Assembly (NCBI RefSeq): GCF_024347195.1
Contig: NZ_AP025281.1
Span: 620,001 to 684,000, forward strand
Direction of reading: 5' to 3'
Source of the DNA: Aliamphritea hakodatensis
Lineage (GTDB): Bacteria; Pseudomonadota; Gammaproteobacteria; Pseudomonadales; Balneatricaceae
DNA length: 64,000 bases
Shown here: one piece after another, positions 49,359-59,536 of the stretch
How positions within the stretch are numbered: position 1 is the first letter of the stretch
Layout of the letters: every line of letters starts with the position of its first letter
The notes under the pieces: generated by a model
The model's input: the letters and a program-made list of their open reading frames with translations, nothing else
Told to the model about the DNA's origin: nothing
The model's database searches: none
Made by a program: the position numbers and the translations under genes

Positions 49359-50750
49359 GTGAAATATATCTCAACACGTGGACAAGCACCGGCACTGGAT
49401 TTTGCTGATGTGTTACTTGCAGGTCTGGCCAGTGATGGCGGTTTGTATGTGCCTGAAAAACTGCCGACCTTCTCGAAGGAAGAGATTGCTTCCTGGGCGG
49501 GCCTGTCTTATGCGGATCTGGCTTATAAGGTTGTGCAGCCGTTTGTGGCCGGGTGCATTGATGATGCCGACTTTAAACGCATGGTTGATGAAACCTATGC
49601 AGGTTTTAACCATACAGCGGTTGCGCCGCTGAAAGAGCTGAATACTAATGAGTGGGTGCTGGAGCTTTTCCATGGCCCGACCCTGGCATTTAAAGATTTT
49701 GCTCTGCAGTTGCTGGGACGTCTGATGGACTTTGTCCTGCAGCAGCGTAATGAGCGTCTGGTGATTATGGGGGCGACCTCCGGTGATACCGGTTCTGCTG
49801 CCATTGAAGGCTGCCGTCACAGCAATAATCTGGATATTTTCATTCTGCACCCTTACAACCGGGTTTCAGAAGTTCAGCGTAAGCAGATGACCAGTATTCT
49901 GACGGACAATGTGCACAACATCGCCCTGGAAGGTAACTTTGATGATTGCCAGCAGATGGTTAAAGACAGCTTTGCGGATCAGGGATTCCTGAACGGCCGT
50001 AAGCTGGGCGCGGTTAACTCCATTAACTGGGCGCGCATCATGGCGCAGATCGTTTACTACTTCTCGGCTGCACTGGCTGTGGGCGGTCCGCACCGTGAAG
50101 TTGCGTTCTCAGTCCCAACCGGTAACTTCGGTGATATTTTTGCCGGTTATATTGCCAAGCAGATGGGACTGCCAATCAGCCAGTTGGTTGTGGCAACGAA
50201 CCGTAATGACATTCTGCACCGGGTAATTGCTGATAACGACATGAGCAAGGGCGAGCTGGTTCATACCCTGTCTCCGTCGATGGATATCATGGTCTCGTCT
50301 AACTTCGAACGGTTGCTGTTTGATGTCTATGGCCGTGACGGTGCTGCTATTAGTGATCTCATGGACCGTTTTAAAACAGAATCTGTTCAGCTGGATGCGT
50401 CCCGCTGGGAAGCTGTCCGTGAGCTGTTTGACAGCCATGCCTGTGACGATGATTCAACCTGTCAACTGATCACCGAGGTGCATGCTGATACCGGTTATCT
50501 GCTGGACCCGCATACGGCTATCGGTGTTGCAGCTGCCCGTAAGTGTCGCCGCGATGAAAGTGTGCCAATGATTGTACTGTCGACAGCGCACCCGGTTAAG
50601 TTCCCGGAAGCCGTGTTAAAAGCCGGTTTGCAGGCGCCGGAATTGCCAGAACATATGGCGGACCTGTTTGAGCGTGAAGAACGCATGACGGTGCTGCCGA
50701 ATGAACTGACAACCGTTCAGGAATTTGTGGCGAAGAAGGTCACTGCATAA
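49359..50750 (+). CDS. thrC: Threonine synthase
   Basis: A 463-residue PLP enzyme of the short threonine synthase type. YISTRGQAPALDFADVLLAG is the N-terminus, HGPTLAFKDFALQLLGR carries the PLP lysine, and GATSGDTGSAAIEG binds the phosphate. It converts O-phosphohomoserine to threonine. The start is GTG with AGGAAG. A strong terminator follows. Confidence 0.97.
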   Translation: MKYISTRGQAPALDFADVLLAGLASDGGLYVPEKLPTFSKEEIASWAGLSYADLAYKVVQPFVAGCIDDADFKRMVDETYAGFNHTAVAPLKELNTNEWVLELFHGPTLAFKDFALQLLGRLMDFVLQQRNERLVIMGATSGDTGSAAIEGCRHSNNLDIFILHPYNRVSEVQRKQMTSILTDNVHNIALEGNFDDCQQMVKDSFADQGFLNGRKLGAVNSINWARIMAQIVYYFSAALAVGGPHREVAFSVPTGNFGDIFAGYIAKQMGLPISQLVVATNRNDILHRVIADNDMSKGELVHTLSPSMDIMVSSNFERLLFDVYGRDGAAISDLMDRFKTESVQLDASRWEAVRELFDSHACDDDSTCQLITEVHADTGYLLDPHTAIGVAAARKCRRDESVPMIVLSTAHPVKFPEAVLKAGLQAPELPEHMADLFEREERMTVLPNELTTVQEFVAKKVTA

Positions 50751-50767
50751 ATTCTGAAGTGTTATTC

Positions 50768-50801
50768 AAACCCGTAACAGGCAACTGTTACGGGTTTTTT
50801 T
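50768..50801 (+). terminator. Terminator after thrC
   Basis: AACCCGTAACAG, GCAA, CTGTTACGGGTTTTTTT. Confidence 0.92.
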
Positions 50802-51048
50802 GTGCGTTTTTATCCGCTGTATCCCGGTGCTTCGGTAAATGTTGCTGAATTACTATTAATTATTTGAAAACATTCGTGTTTCTTTCGTGAGTGGTGTATT
50901 AAATAAGCAGGCAGGATCAGTTATCTGTGGGAACCGGAAGGGAGCATGCCGGCGCGGCTGATCATCAGGATGTCACTGTATCTGGGAGCAGGTAGACTAA
51001 CCGAAAAAGGAAAATTGTCAGGGATTTGCTGTTGGTGGAGATGGGGCT

Positions 51049-51870
51049 TTGGATACGTTTTTTAATCTTTCAAAAATTTTCTGGGCATTGGCTAACCCGG
51101 GGAATTTTATTGTTTTGCTTCTTGTTGTTTCAATGTTGTTTAGCTGGAAAAAAATTACTTTCCTGACGGTGCTGAGTCTGATTGTTCTGACCGTCTATCC
51201 GGTGGGAAATTTATTATTGCAGCCGTTGGAAAACCGTTTCAGCCAGCCCGGGAAAATACCTGATAATATTGCCGGCGTGATTGTGCTCGGGGGCGGTGAA
51301 AATGCTGAACTGAGCAGTATCTGGGGGCAGCCGCAGTTTTCAGAAGGCGCAGACCGGGTGATGACGTTACCGGGCATGCTGAAGCGTTTTCCGGATAAAC
51401 CTATTATTTTTACCGGCGGTTCCAGTTCGGTGCTGAAGCCGGAATACCGTGGAGCTGATACAGTTAAGGCATGGCTGGAAGAGTTCAGTTTGTCTGAAAA
51501 TATTATTTATGAGCGACAGTCACGCAATACGTATGAAAATGCGCTCTATTCCGGACAAGTACTGCCTCAGGCAAGCAGTATAGATCAGGGGGATGGCTGG
51601 CTGTTAGTGACCTCTGCTTTCCATATGCCGCGTTCTGTCGGTATATACCGCCAGCAGGGCTGGAAGGTCATTCCTTATCCGGTGGATTATTATTCTCAAC
51701 CGTTCGAGTTTGACAGCGTCAGGTTCGACTTGGCGGATAACCTTGGTAACCTGGGAACGGCAGTGCGTGAATGGATTGGCTTGCTGGCTTATTATGCAAC
51801 GGGTAAAACCGAAGAATGGTTTCCCGCAGAAGATGTTATGAGCGGGCAAACGCAAGCGTTGAGTATTTAG
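51049..51870 (+). CDS. DUF218 (YdcF/ElyC-type) membrane protein
   Basis: A 273-residue protein. Two N-terminal membrane helices (about 17-50) precede a DUF218 domain: GVIVLGGGENAELSS, PIIFTGGSSSVLKPEYRGAD, SRNTYENALYSGQV and LLVTSAFHMPRSVGIY. The size and layout match ElyC, which in E. coli affects envelope and lipid-carrier metabolism. The start is TTG with GGAG eight bases upstream. It lies immediately before recJ. The 298 bp before it hold no gene. Confidence 0.88.
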   Translation: MDTFFNLSKIFWALANPGNFIVLLLVVSMLFSWKKITFLTVLSLIVLTVYPVGNLLLQPLENRFSQPGKIPDNIAGVIVLGGGENAELSSIWGQPQFSEGADRVMTLPGMLKRFPDKPIIFTGGSSSVLKPEYRGADTVKAWLEEFSLSENIIYERQSRNTYENALYSGQVLPQASSIDQGDGWLLVTSAFHMPRSVGIYRQQGWKVIPYPVDYYSQPFEFDSVRFDLADNLGNLGTAVREWIGLLAYYATGKTEEWFPAEDVMSGQTQALSI

Positions 51871-51875
51871 GTGTT

Positions 51876-53609
51876 ATGTCAGAATTATTAATCCGTCGCC
51901 GTGATGTGAACGCGGATGGCGCTGTCTTTAATCAGGTACATCCTCTGCTGGCACGGATTTATGCCAGCCGTGGTCTGTTCGATGCTGACCGGTTAGGGCG
52001 GCAGCTTAATCAGTTACAGAATGGTCAGAACATTCGGGGCCTTGATGATGCTGCTCAGCGTTTGGCACAGGCCGTTATGCATCAGCAGAGTATTCTCATT
52101 GTTGGGGATTTTGACTGTGACGGTGCCACGAGCACAGCGTTAGGCATGCTGGCGCTGGGGATGATGGGTGCCCGGCGTGTGGATTATCTGGTGCCTAACC
52201 GGTTTGAATACGGTTATGGGCTCAGTCCGGAGATTGTGGCGGTTGCGGCGCAGCGCGCGCCGGATCTGATTGTTACCGTGGATAATGGTATTTCCAGTGT
52301 TACCGGGGTGACGGCTGCCAATGAGGCCGGAATTGATGTCATCATCACCGATCATCATTTACCCGGCGCAGTCCTTCCGGATGCCTGTGCGATTGTTAAT
52401 CCTAACCAGCCAGGCTGTGATTTTTCTGAAAAGTCTACCTGCGGTGTCGGCGTAATCTTTTATGTCATGGCGGCATTGCGCCGGTTATTGCAACAGCAGG
52501 GCTGGTTCGCGGGACAGAATATCCCCATGCCAAATCTTGGCAGTTTACTGGACCTGGTAGCTCTGGGGACCGTGGCAGATGTGGTGCCGCTGGAAGAGAA
52601 TAACCGCATTTTGGTGCATCAGGGTTTGCAGCGAATCCGGGCAGGCCAGGCCCGCCCAGGCATTTTGGCCTTGCTGGATATCAGTGGGCGGTCCCGGCAT
52701 AACCTGGTGGCATCGGATCTGGGATTTGCGCTGGCGCCCCGCCTGAATGCTGCCGGCCGGCTGGATGATATGTCGGTTGGAATTGAATGCTTGCTGTGCA
52801 ACGACCCCGACCGGGCCCGGGCGCTGGCGGTGCAGCTGGATGAGCTAAACCAGGAACGCCGTGGTATTGAGCAGGAGATGCAGCAACAGGCGCTGACGTT
52901 ACTGGATAAACTGGAGCTTGATGATGCTGAGTTGCCGTTTGGCGTCTGCCTGTTTCAGGAAGACTGGCATCAGGGGGTGATAGGTATCTTAGCTTCCAGA
53001 ATTAAAGAGAAGCTCAATCGCCCGGTGGTTGCTTTCGCCGCCGGTGATGACGGTGAGCTGAAAGGTTCAGCCCGTTCTGTGGCCGGGTTTCATATCCGGG
53101 ACGGACTGGATGCTGTCGCCGCTAAGCATCCCCAGTTACTGAAAAAGTTTGGTGGTCATGCAATGGCGGCGGGAATGACGATCGTCGCGGATCAGCTGGA
53201 TGCATTTCAGGCCGCCTTTGATGCTGAGGTGCGCCGGCAAATGAGCGCCGAACAGTTACAGCATTCCGTCCTGACTGACGGGGCGCTGAGCGGTCAGGAT
53301 TTTACGCTTCAGACAGCTGAGCTTCTGAGGGAAGGCGGGCCCTGGGGGCAGCACTTTCCGGAGCCATTGTTTGATGGTGAGTTTTCATTAATTCAGCAGC
53401 GTATTGTCGGACAGCGGCACCTTAAAGTGGTGTTAATGGATCCTGAGAGCGGCATTGCGGTGGACGGCATCCACTTTAATGCTGATACTAAATGCTGGCC
53501 GGATCAGAGTATTCAGAAAGTGCGGGCAGTATACCGCCTGGATGTGAATGAGTTCCGGGGGCAGCGTAATGTACAGCTGATGATTGATCATCTGTTGCCG
53601 CTGGCCTGA
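51876..53609 (+). CDS. recJ: Single-stranded-DNA exonuclease RecJ
   Basis: A 577-residue DHH-family nuclease. Motifs: LIVGDFDCDGATSTALGM (motif I), VTVDNGISS, VIITDHHLPGAVLPDA (DHH), and the DHHA1 segment GSARSVAGFHIRDGLDAVAA with KKFGGHAMAAGMTI. It degrades single-stranded DNA 5' to 3' in repair. The ATG at 51876 lies six bases past the previous stop. Confidence 0.96.
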   Translation: MSELLIRRRDVNADGAVFNQVHPLLARIYASRGLFDADRLGRQLNQLQNGQNIRGLDDAAQRLAQAVMHQQSILIVGDFDCDGATSTALGMLALGMMGARRVDYLVPNRFEYGYGLSPEIVAVAAQRAPDLIVTVDNGISSVTGVTAANEAGIDVIITDHHLPGAVLPDACAIVNPNQPGCDFSEKSTCGVGVIFYVMAALRRLLQQQGWFAGQNIPMPNLGSLLDLVALGTVADVVPLEENNRILVHQGLQRIRAGQARPGILALLDISGRSRHNLVASDLGFALAPRLNAAGRLDDMSVGIECLLCNDPDRARALAVQLDELNQERRGIEQEMQQQALTLLDKLELDDAELPFGVCLFQEDWHQGVIGILASRIKEKLNRPVVAFAAGDDGELKGSARSVAGFHIRDGLDAVAAKHPQLLKKFGGHAMAAGMTIVADQLDAFQAAFDAEVRRQMSAEQLQHSVLTDGALSGQDFTLQTAELLREGGPWGQHFPEPLFDGEFSLIQQRIVGQRHLKVVLMDPESGIAVDGIHFNADTKCWPDQSIQKVRAVYRLDVNEFRGQRNVQLMIDHLLPLA

Positions 53610-53640
53610 TGTCTACAAACATACAACAGGGAATATCCGG

Positions 53641-53829
53641 ATGAATGATTTCAGTTTGCAGGAATTAAATACATTGCTGGGCGTTTTTGCCAAAGCCGGT
53701 ATTCAGGAACAGGCTGCCAGCCCCGAAGAGCTGGATTTGCTGGTGCGTCTTCAGCATGCCCAGGCTGAACGCGACGAGATTGAAAACATGGATTTTGATG
53801 ATTGTCTTGGCGGTGCCTGTAAGTTGTGA
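53641..53829 (+). CDS. Small conserved-looking protein after recJ
   Basis: A 62-residue acidic protein, MNDFSLQELNTLLGVFAKAG onward, ending in DFDDCLGGACKL with two cysteines. No known family is recognised. A weak AGGG lies before the ATG. It lies 31 bp after recJ on the same strand, so it probably shares its transcript. Confidence 0.55.
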   Translation: MNDFSLQELNTLLGVFAKAGIQEQAASPEELDLLVRLQHAQAERDEIENMDFDDCLGGACKL

Positions 53830-53869
53830 GTCATGGCTGCCAGCAGATGCCGGCAGCACTGCCTGATCA

Positions 53870-55501
53870 TTAAATTTTGAACTGCCCCAGCAGTTTGTGG
53901 ATATTGTCAGCCAACTGGTTGAGTTGCTCACTGGCGCTGGTAACCTTACTGGCGCCTTTTGTGGTCTGGCCGAATGCCTGATGCATAGTATCCACATTAT
54001 GGGTGATGGTGCTGACGGTTGAGCTTTGCTGTTCGGTGGCACTGGCTATCTGGGTGTTCATGTCCGCAACACTGAGAATTTCCTGCGTAATTGCACTGAG
54101 CGTTGCCCCTGCCTGTTCTGATTCCTGAACACTGATTTCAGCCTGGTTTCTGCCGGTCTGAATAACGGTAACTGTATTGTGAGCCCCGCTTTGAAGTTGT
54201 TCAATCATGGCCTGAATTTCTTCTGTTGATTCCTGGGTCCGTTTGGCCAGTACCCTGACTTCATCGGCAACCACGGCAAAGCCACGGCCCTGTTCCCCGG
54301 CCCGTGCGGCTTCGATGGCAGCATTCAGGGCAAGAAGGTTGGTCTGATCGGCAATCGAGCGGATAACGTCGAGTATACCGCCAATATTTTCCACATCGCT
54401 TTCCAGCGTCTGGATGCTGGTGACGGCTTTATCCACTGATTTGGCCAGATTATGAGTAGCACTGATGCTGGCTTTGACGACTTCCTGCCCGGCCATTGCC
54501 TGGTTGCGTACAGCGCTGACTGAGTGTGCCGCTTCTGATGCATTACCGGCGACTTCCTGAACGGTATGGTTCATTTCACGAACCGCCTCAGCCATGTTCT
54601 GTGTTTCCTGCTGGTGGGTCGTGATGCTGGTATTGGTCTGTTCAGTGATATCTGCCAGTGAGTGTGAGGCAGTCACCAGTTCATCGCCGTAAACTTTAAC
54701 CTGTACGACGGTCTGATGAATGCGTTCCACAAAAGTATTGAATGTGGCTGCCAGTACGCCCAGTTCGTCAGATGTTTTAACCGGTAAACGAACAGTGAGG
54801 TTACCTTCCCCCTGGGCAATATCCTTCATGGCTGCGGTTGTCTGGTTGAGCGGTCTGATAATGCTGCGGCTTATCAGCAGGCACAGCGCAATGATTATCA
54901 CCAGTGCGGTGGCCAGAAAAATCAGCCGCTGGCTCAGGATTGAGGTGAACTGCTCATCGATGTCATCGACATAGATACCACTGCCTACCATCCAGCCCCA
55001 GGGGGCAAAGCCTTTGACGAAGGACAGCTTGGGTAGCTGATCTTCTGAACCGTCAGGGGCGGCCCAGAAGTAATCTACAAAGCCGGCACCGTCTTTGCGG
55101 ACCACATCCACAAAGGCTACAAAGAGTAACTTGCCCTGCTTATCTTTGATTGCGGAGGCGTCTTTGCCGTTAAGAGCAGGTTTGATCGGATGCATGATGA
55201 TCTGTGGCTGGAGATCATTTATCCAGAAGTACTGGTTATCATCGTAACGTAGCTGGCTGATGATCCGGCTGGCTTCCTGCTGTGCCTGGGGTTCGGTCAT
55301 TTCCTGGTTCTGACTGCGCTGGTAATAGTCACCAAGTATTGCGTGGGCAGTGGTCACCAGCCCCTGAAGGCGGTCTTTCTTGGCGGCCAGCAGGTTCTCT
55401 TTCAGCAGGAAAGTATCCTGAATATATACACCGGAAAAAATCAGGATGAGTAAGGCTGGCAGTAGCCATATACGCGTGGAAATGGATATTCGGGAGAGCA
55501 T
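53870..55501 (-). CDS. Methyl-accepting chemotaxis protein with Cache sensor
   Basis: A 543-residue transmembrane chemoreceptor. The first helix is at about 10-30. The periplasmic Cache_2-type sensor covers about 35-185 (NQYFWINDLQPQIIMHPIKP, GWMVGSGIYVDDID). The second helix is followed by a HAMP domain and a long signalling coiled coil with the highly conserved hairpin tip DQTNLLALNAAIEAARAGEQ. There is no C-terminal CheR-binding pentapeptide. The ligand is unknown; such sensors often bind small carboxylates. The start at 55501 has AGGGGA upstream. Confidence 0.92.
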   Translation of the reverse strand: MLSRISISTRIWLLPALLILIFSGVYIQDTFLLKENLLAAKKDRLQGLVTTAHAILGDYYQRSQNQEMTEPQAQQEASRIISQLRYDDNQYFWINDLQPQIIMHPIKPALNGKDASAIKDKQGKLLFVAFVDVVRKDGAGFVDYFWAAPDGSEDQLPKLSFVKGFAPWGWMVGSGIYVDDIDEQFTSILSQRLIFLATALVIIIALCLLISRSIIRPLNQTTAAMKDIAQGEGNLTVRLPVKTSDELGVLAATFNTFVERIHQTVVQVKVYGDELVTASHSLADITEQTNTSITTHQQETQNMAEAVREMNHTVQEVAGNASEAAHSVSAVRNQAMAGQEVVKASISATHNLAKSVDKAVTSIQTLESDVENIGGILDVIRSIADQTNLLALNAAIEAARAGEQGRGFAVVADEVRVLAKRTQESTEEIQAMIEQLQSGAHNTVTVIQTGRNQAEISVQESEQAGATLSAITQEILSVADMNTQIASATEQQSSTVSTITHNVDTMHQAFGQTTKGASKVTSASEQLNQLADNIHKLLGQFKI

Positions 55502-55744
55502 GATCACGATCCCCTGTTCTGGTTCATGGCTAAGTTGCACAGGATATTGTCTGGCGGAAACAACACAGTGACATTAATTCGGGTTGTATCACTTGAGCCT
55601 AATCAAAAAGTGGCAAAGTTAATCTTATCCATTAGTTGAAGCTCTGAATGGGCAGTTATCCGGTGACAGCAATGTGATTTGTCATCTGTTTGTCATCTGT
55701 GAAATTTAAGTTGTGCGACAAACAAAGATGCCAGAGTAGTTTTT

Positions 55745-57535
55745 ATGGGCCTGAGTACGACCTTAAATATTGATTATGAAGAGCAATTGCTGCGCAGCCT
55801 GATTGCCGGGGATAATCTGTTTCCGCATTTTCAGCCGATTGTTGATCTGAGAAACGGGGAAACAATCGGGCATGAAGCGCTGATCCGCGGGCCGGAAGGC
55901 AGTGTTCTGTATTCACCGGACAGCCTGTTTCAGACCGCTATTCGCTGTGGCCTGTTGCACACCCTTGAACTGAGCTGCCGGCGCCTGTCACTGCAGCGTT
56001 TTGCTGAGCTGAACATTGGAGGCAAGCTGTTCCTGAATATCAGTGCTTCCTTACTGGGGACGCCGGAGCATCAGAAAGGTTTAACGGCTGATATGCTGGC
56101 CGCGCTGGACATACCTCAGCAGGCAATCGTCATCGAGTTATCTGAACAGCATCCTTTTGATCAGTATGGTCTGACACTTGAGGCGGTTCAGCATTACAGG
56201 GGGATGGGATTTAATATCGCCATAGACGATCTTGGCAGCGGCTATTCGGGCCTGAAACTGTGGTCTGAGCTGCAGCCGAATATCGTCAAAATTGATAAAC
56301 ATTTTGTCCATAATGTTGACCGTGAGCCGATCAAACGCCAGTTTGTAAAATCTATCTGCGGCATCGCTAACGGGATCGGTTGCTCAATCATTGCCGAAGG
56401 AATTGAAACCCAGTCGGAATTGCTGACGCTGAAGGAGCTGGGTGTAACAATCGGGCAGGGGTTTTATCTGGGGCGGCCCACACAACGTCCTGTGGATGCT
56501 CCGCAGGAATATGCCTGGTTGCCGAAACGGCCAAGGGGGGATCTGGACCCTGATATGGCTGAGACTGCCTCTGTGCTGGTTCAGCCGGCACCATCTCTGG
56601 CGCAAAGTGACGAATTACAACTGGCCAGCCGTCTGTTCAGGGACAACCCGGCCTATAATGCTTTGGCGGTTTTGGAAGATGGCAGACCTGTGGGGACTAT
56701 TACCCGCGCGAAGCTGCTGGAGCTGTTTTCGACACAGTATGGCCGGGCGCTGTACGAGCAGAAGCCAGTGTCCGTTATGATGGACGATGCGTTGATCATT
56801 GAAAGTGATATGTCACTGGAAAATGTGTCGCAGATGGTCACCGAGCAGGATGCGGTGTATCTGAATCAGGGGTTGGTAATTACCCGGAACGGGTTATATC
56901 TGGGGTTGGGAGATGTCCGCGATCTGCTGAAAAAAATTACTGAGTTAAAAATCCGCAATGCCCGTTATGCTAATCCGCTTACCCTGTTGCCGGGTAACGT
57001 CCCGATCAGCAGGGAGATTGACAGCTTGCTGAAGCGTACAGATGATTTTCGGGTAGCGTATTTTGATATTAACTATTTCAAACCGTTTAATGATGCTTAC
57101 GGATACGTAAAAGGTGACTTGCTGATTCAGCAACTGGGCAGCCTGTTAACCCGGTTTGCCAGCGGTGATAATTTTACAGGGCATGTGGGCGGCGATGATT
57201 TTGTGGTGGTGTTCCGCTGTGAAGACTGGCTGTCCCGCTGCCAAAGTATCATTGCTGAGTTTGATCTTTCTGTACGTGAATACTATAGCCCGCAGGATCT
57301 GGAGCAGGGCGGTGTCTGGTCTCAGGGTCGGTCCGGTGAATCAAGTTTTTTCCCTGTTCTCAGTTTGTCTGTCGGTGTTGTACACCCTGATCCTTACTCA
57401 TGTCTCAGTTATCATGAGGTTGCAGAGTTGGCCGCACAGGCGAAGAAACAGGCAAAAAAAGCGGATGGCAGTTATGTTTTCGTGTCCCGCCGTCGCAGAC
57501 TGAGCAGCGCTGAAGGTGAGCTGGCCCGCGTTTAG
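55745..57535 (+). CDS. EAL-CBS-GGDEF domain protein (cyclic-di-GMP metabolism)
   Basis: A 596-residue cytoplasmic protein with unusual order: EAL first (about 20-255; signature GHEALIRGP, then IAIDDLGSGYSGLKLW and IIAEGIETQ), a CBS pair (about 285-410) and GGDEF last (about 415-590) with GGDDF in GHVGGDDFVVVF. The EAL motif residues look complete, so phosphodiesterase activity is likely. The GGDDF change may weaken or abolish cyclase activity. The CBS pair would bind an adenine nucleotide. It stands alone, divergent from the chemoreceptor. Confidence 0.9.
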   Translation: MGLSTTLNIDYEEQLLRSLIAGDNLFPHFQPIVDLRNGETIGHEALIRGPEGSVLYSPDSLFQTAIRCGLLHTLELSCRRLSLQRFAELNIGGKLFLNISASLLGTPEHQKGLTADMLAALDIPQQAIVIELSEQHPFDQYGLTLEAVQHYRGMGFNIAIDDLGSGYSGLKLWSELQPNIVKIDKHFVHNVDREPIKRQFVKSICGIANGIGCSIIAEGIETQSELLTLKELGVTIGQGFYLGRPTQRPVDAPQEYAWLPKRPRGDLDPDMAETASVLVQPAPSLAQSDELQLASRLFRDNPAYNALAVLEDGRPVGTITRAKLLELFSTQYGRALYEQKPVSVMMDDALIIESDMSLENVSQMVTEQDAVYLNQGLVITRNGLYLGLGDVRDLLKKITELKIRNARYANPLTLLPGNVPISREIDSLLKRTDDFRVAYFDINYFKPFNDAYGYVKGDLLIQQLGSLLTRFASGDNFTGHVGGDDFVVVFRCEDWLSRCQSIIAEFDLSVREYYSPQDLEQGGVWSQGRSGESSFFPVLSLSVGVVHPDPYSCLSYHEVAELAAQAKKQAKKADGSYVFVSRRRRLSSAEGELARV

Positions 57536-57609
57536 CTTATTGTGGTTTTACTTATCGGTTTGGCATCCTGTGTTACAGTAACTTCCTGATAATTATTCGG
57601 GGTGATCCT

Positions 57610-58224
57610 ATGACCTGGCAGCCAGGCTTTTCACGTGATGATGTTGAAATCATCGCCAGTAAAACCCTATACCGGGGTTTTTTTAAGGTATCTGAGTTGC
57701 AGATCCGTCATGCACGGTTTGCCGGTGGGAACATCAGTATTCAGCGGGAGTTGCTGCACCGGGGTGATGCGGTTTGTGTGCTGTTATTTGATCCTCTGCA
57801 GAAGGCAGTGGTGCTGATTGAGCAGTTTCGGATCGGCGCGGTGGATAAATCGCCCAGCCCCTGGCTGCTTGAGTTAGTGGCCGGGATGGTCGAGCCGGGT
57901 GAAACTGCTCAGGATGTGGCCATCCGGGAGGCAGTTGAGGAAGCAGGTGCTATTATCAAGGATCTGCTGCCGATAACACGTTACTCCCCGAGTGTTGGCG
58001 GGTGTGATGAATATGTTGATCTCTTTTGTGCCCGGGTTGATGCTACCACGCTTGGTGGTTTGCACGGGCTGGAAGACGAAGGCGAAGATATTAAAGTACA
58101 TGTGATACCCTTGGAAGAGGCAGGGGCTCTGGTTGCGCGAGGGGTAATCGATAATGCCGGAACCATTATTGCATTGCAGTGGTTGCAGCTGAATTTAGAT
58201 AAAGTGCTGCAAACCTGGCGGTAA
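57610..58224 (+). CDS. nudF: ADP-ribose pyrophosphatase NudF
   Basis: A 204-residue Nudix enzyme. ELVAGMVEPGETAQDVAIRE followed by AVEEAG is a complete Nudix box, with SPSVGGCDEYVDLFCARV typical of ADP-ribose pyrophosphatases. It is first in the nudF-yqiB-cpdA series conserved in gammaproteobacteria. Confidence 0.94.
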   Translation: MTWQPGFSRDDVEIIASKTLYRGFFKVSELQIRHARFAGGNISIQRELLHRGDAVCVLLFDPLQKAVVLIEQFRIGAVDKSPSPWLLELVAGMVEPGETAQDVAIREAVEEAGAIIKDLLPITRYSPSVGGCDEYVDLFCARVDATTLGGLHGLEDEGEDIKVHVIPLEEAGALVARGVIDNAGTIIALQWLQLNLDKVLQTWR

Positions 58225-58305
58225 TTTAGTGGCTTTCAGCATTTTATGCCTGATGTTGTCAGATATTTCTGGCGGTGAAGAACAATCAATCAGATAAGCG
58301 AATTT

Positions 58306-58746
58306 ATGCGCAGACGTTATATACCGGATATTGTAAAGCAGATGGCTGATTGTGAGGCGAACTACGTGCGTCTCATGCGTTTGCTGCCGGATTTTGATAA
58401 CTGCGATGAGCGTGAGTTTGAAATTCACTGGCAGGACCAGCACAGCGCGGTCCGTTTACAGGTTGAAGAGCGCTTTACCTATACAACCACGGTACGGGTC
58501 AGCCATTTGCTTGCGCATGACTGGCTGAAAGCACCCTGTTTGCTGGTAAGAATGTACCATGACGCCCGTGCGGCTGAAGTTATCTGTATTGTCCGGGGGA
58601 AGCAGTTGCGTGGTGTTTATCAGTATCCGAATATGGATATGCGCCACCCTGATGAAAAAGCACAATTAAATCAGTACCTTGGTGAATGGCTTAACCACTG
58701 CCTGAATCATGGTCATGTAACCGAAGCCGTATTTTCTTTTGATTAA
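58306..58746 (+). CDS. YqiB (DUF1249) family protein
   Basis: A 146-residue protein: RYIPDIVKQMADCEANYVRL at the N-terminus, then VRMYHDARAAEVICI and KAQLNQYLGEWLNHCL. The role is unknown. Its end overlaps the cpdA start by 8 bp, the same order as in E. coli. Confidence 0.92.
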   Translation: MRRRYIPDIVKQMADCEANYVRLMRLLPDFDNCDEREFEIHWQDQHSAVRLQVEERFTYTTTVRVSHLLAHDWLKAPCLLVRMYHDARAAEVICIVRGKQLRGVYQYPNMDMRHPDEKAQLNQYLGEWLNHCLNHGHVTEAVFSFD

Positions 58747-59536
58747 TCCAACCGTAAAACTGGTGCAGGTGACGGACTGTCATTTGCAGAATGATCCCTC
58801 ACAACTGTATCGGCACCAGGATGTCGAAACTCAGTTAGATCAGTTGCTTACTCATCTTAACAGTACCTTGCCGGAAGAAACGCTGTTGTTGCTAACGGGC
58901 GATATCGTCCACCATGGTGGGGCTGATGCATACCGGCGTCTGACGGTTAAGCTGGAGTCAGTGCCTTTTGATACTGCCTGGATTCCCGGGAACCATGATG
59001 ATACTGCTTTGATGCAAGCCTGCGGTGAACGTCTGAACCGCCGGGTAATACAAGCCCGGGACTGGTGTCTGATCCTGCTGAACAGTACCTCGGAACCGGA
59101 TGGGCGGGGCAGTGGAGCATTGGGACAGACAGAGCTGGCCTTTTTGCGGCAAACGCTCGATGAATACAGTCATAAGCACTGTCTGATCGTTCTGCATCAT
59201 AATCCTGTATCCGTTGAGAGTGGCTGGCAGGATCCGATAATGCTGGCGGATGCGGATCAGTTCTGGGAGCTGTTAAAAGATTACAGGCAGGTGCGGGGTA
59301 TCATCTGCGGCCATGTCCATCAGGAGTGGCGATGGCAGTATCAGGGAGTGGATGTGATGAGTTGCCCGGCGTCTTCTGTACAGTTCAAAAAGCGCTGTGA
59401 TGAGATGACTCTGGAGGATATGCCCGCGTTGCAGGCACCTGCTTACCGGTTACTAGAGTTATCTGAACGCGGTGAAATTATCAGCCAGGTTAAACGCTTT
59501 AACCTGGCTGATGATCAGAATATATCGTCGGTCTGA
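58739..59536 (+). CDS. cpdA: 3',5'-cyclic-AMP phosphodiesterase CpdA
   Basis: A 265-residue metallophosphoesterase. The metal ligands are in VQVTDCHLQ, LLTGDIVHHGG, IPGNHDD, LHHNPV and ICGHVHQEW. It lowers cAMP. The start is a TTG overlapping yqiB by 8 bp, with no good ribosome site, so translation probably depends on yqiB. Its end overlaps the convergent mrcA gene by 22 bp. Confidence 0.93.
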   Translation: MINPTVKLVQVTDCHLQNDPSQLYRHQDVETQLDQLLTHLNSTLPEETLLLLTGDIVHHGGADAYRRLTVKLESVPFDTAWIPGNHDDTALMQACGERLNRRVIQARDWCLILLNSTSEPDGRGSGALGQTELAFLRQTLDEYSHKHCLIVLHHNPVSVESGWQDPIMLADADQFWELLKDYRQVRGIICGHVHQEWRWQYQGVDVMSCPASSVQFKKRCDEMTLEDMPALQAPAYRLLELSERGEIISQVKRFNLADDQNISSV

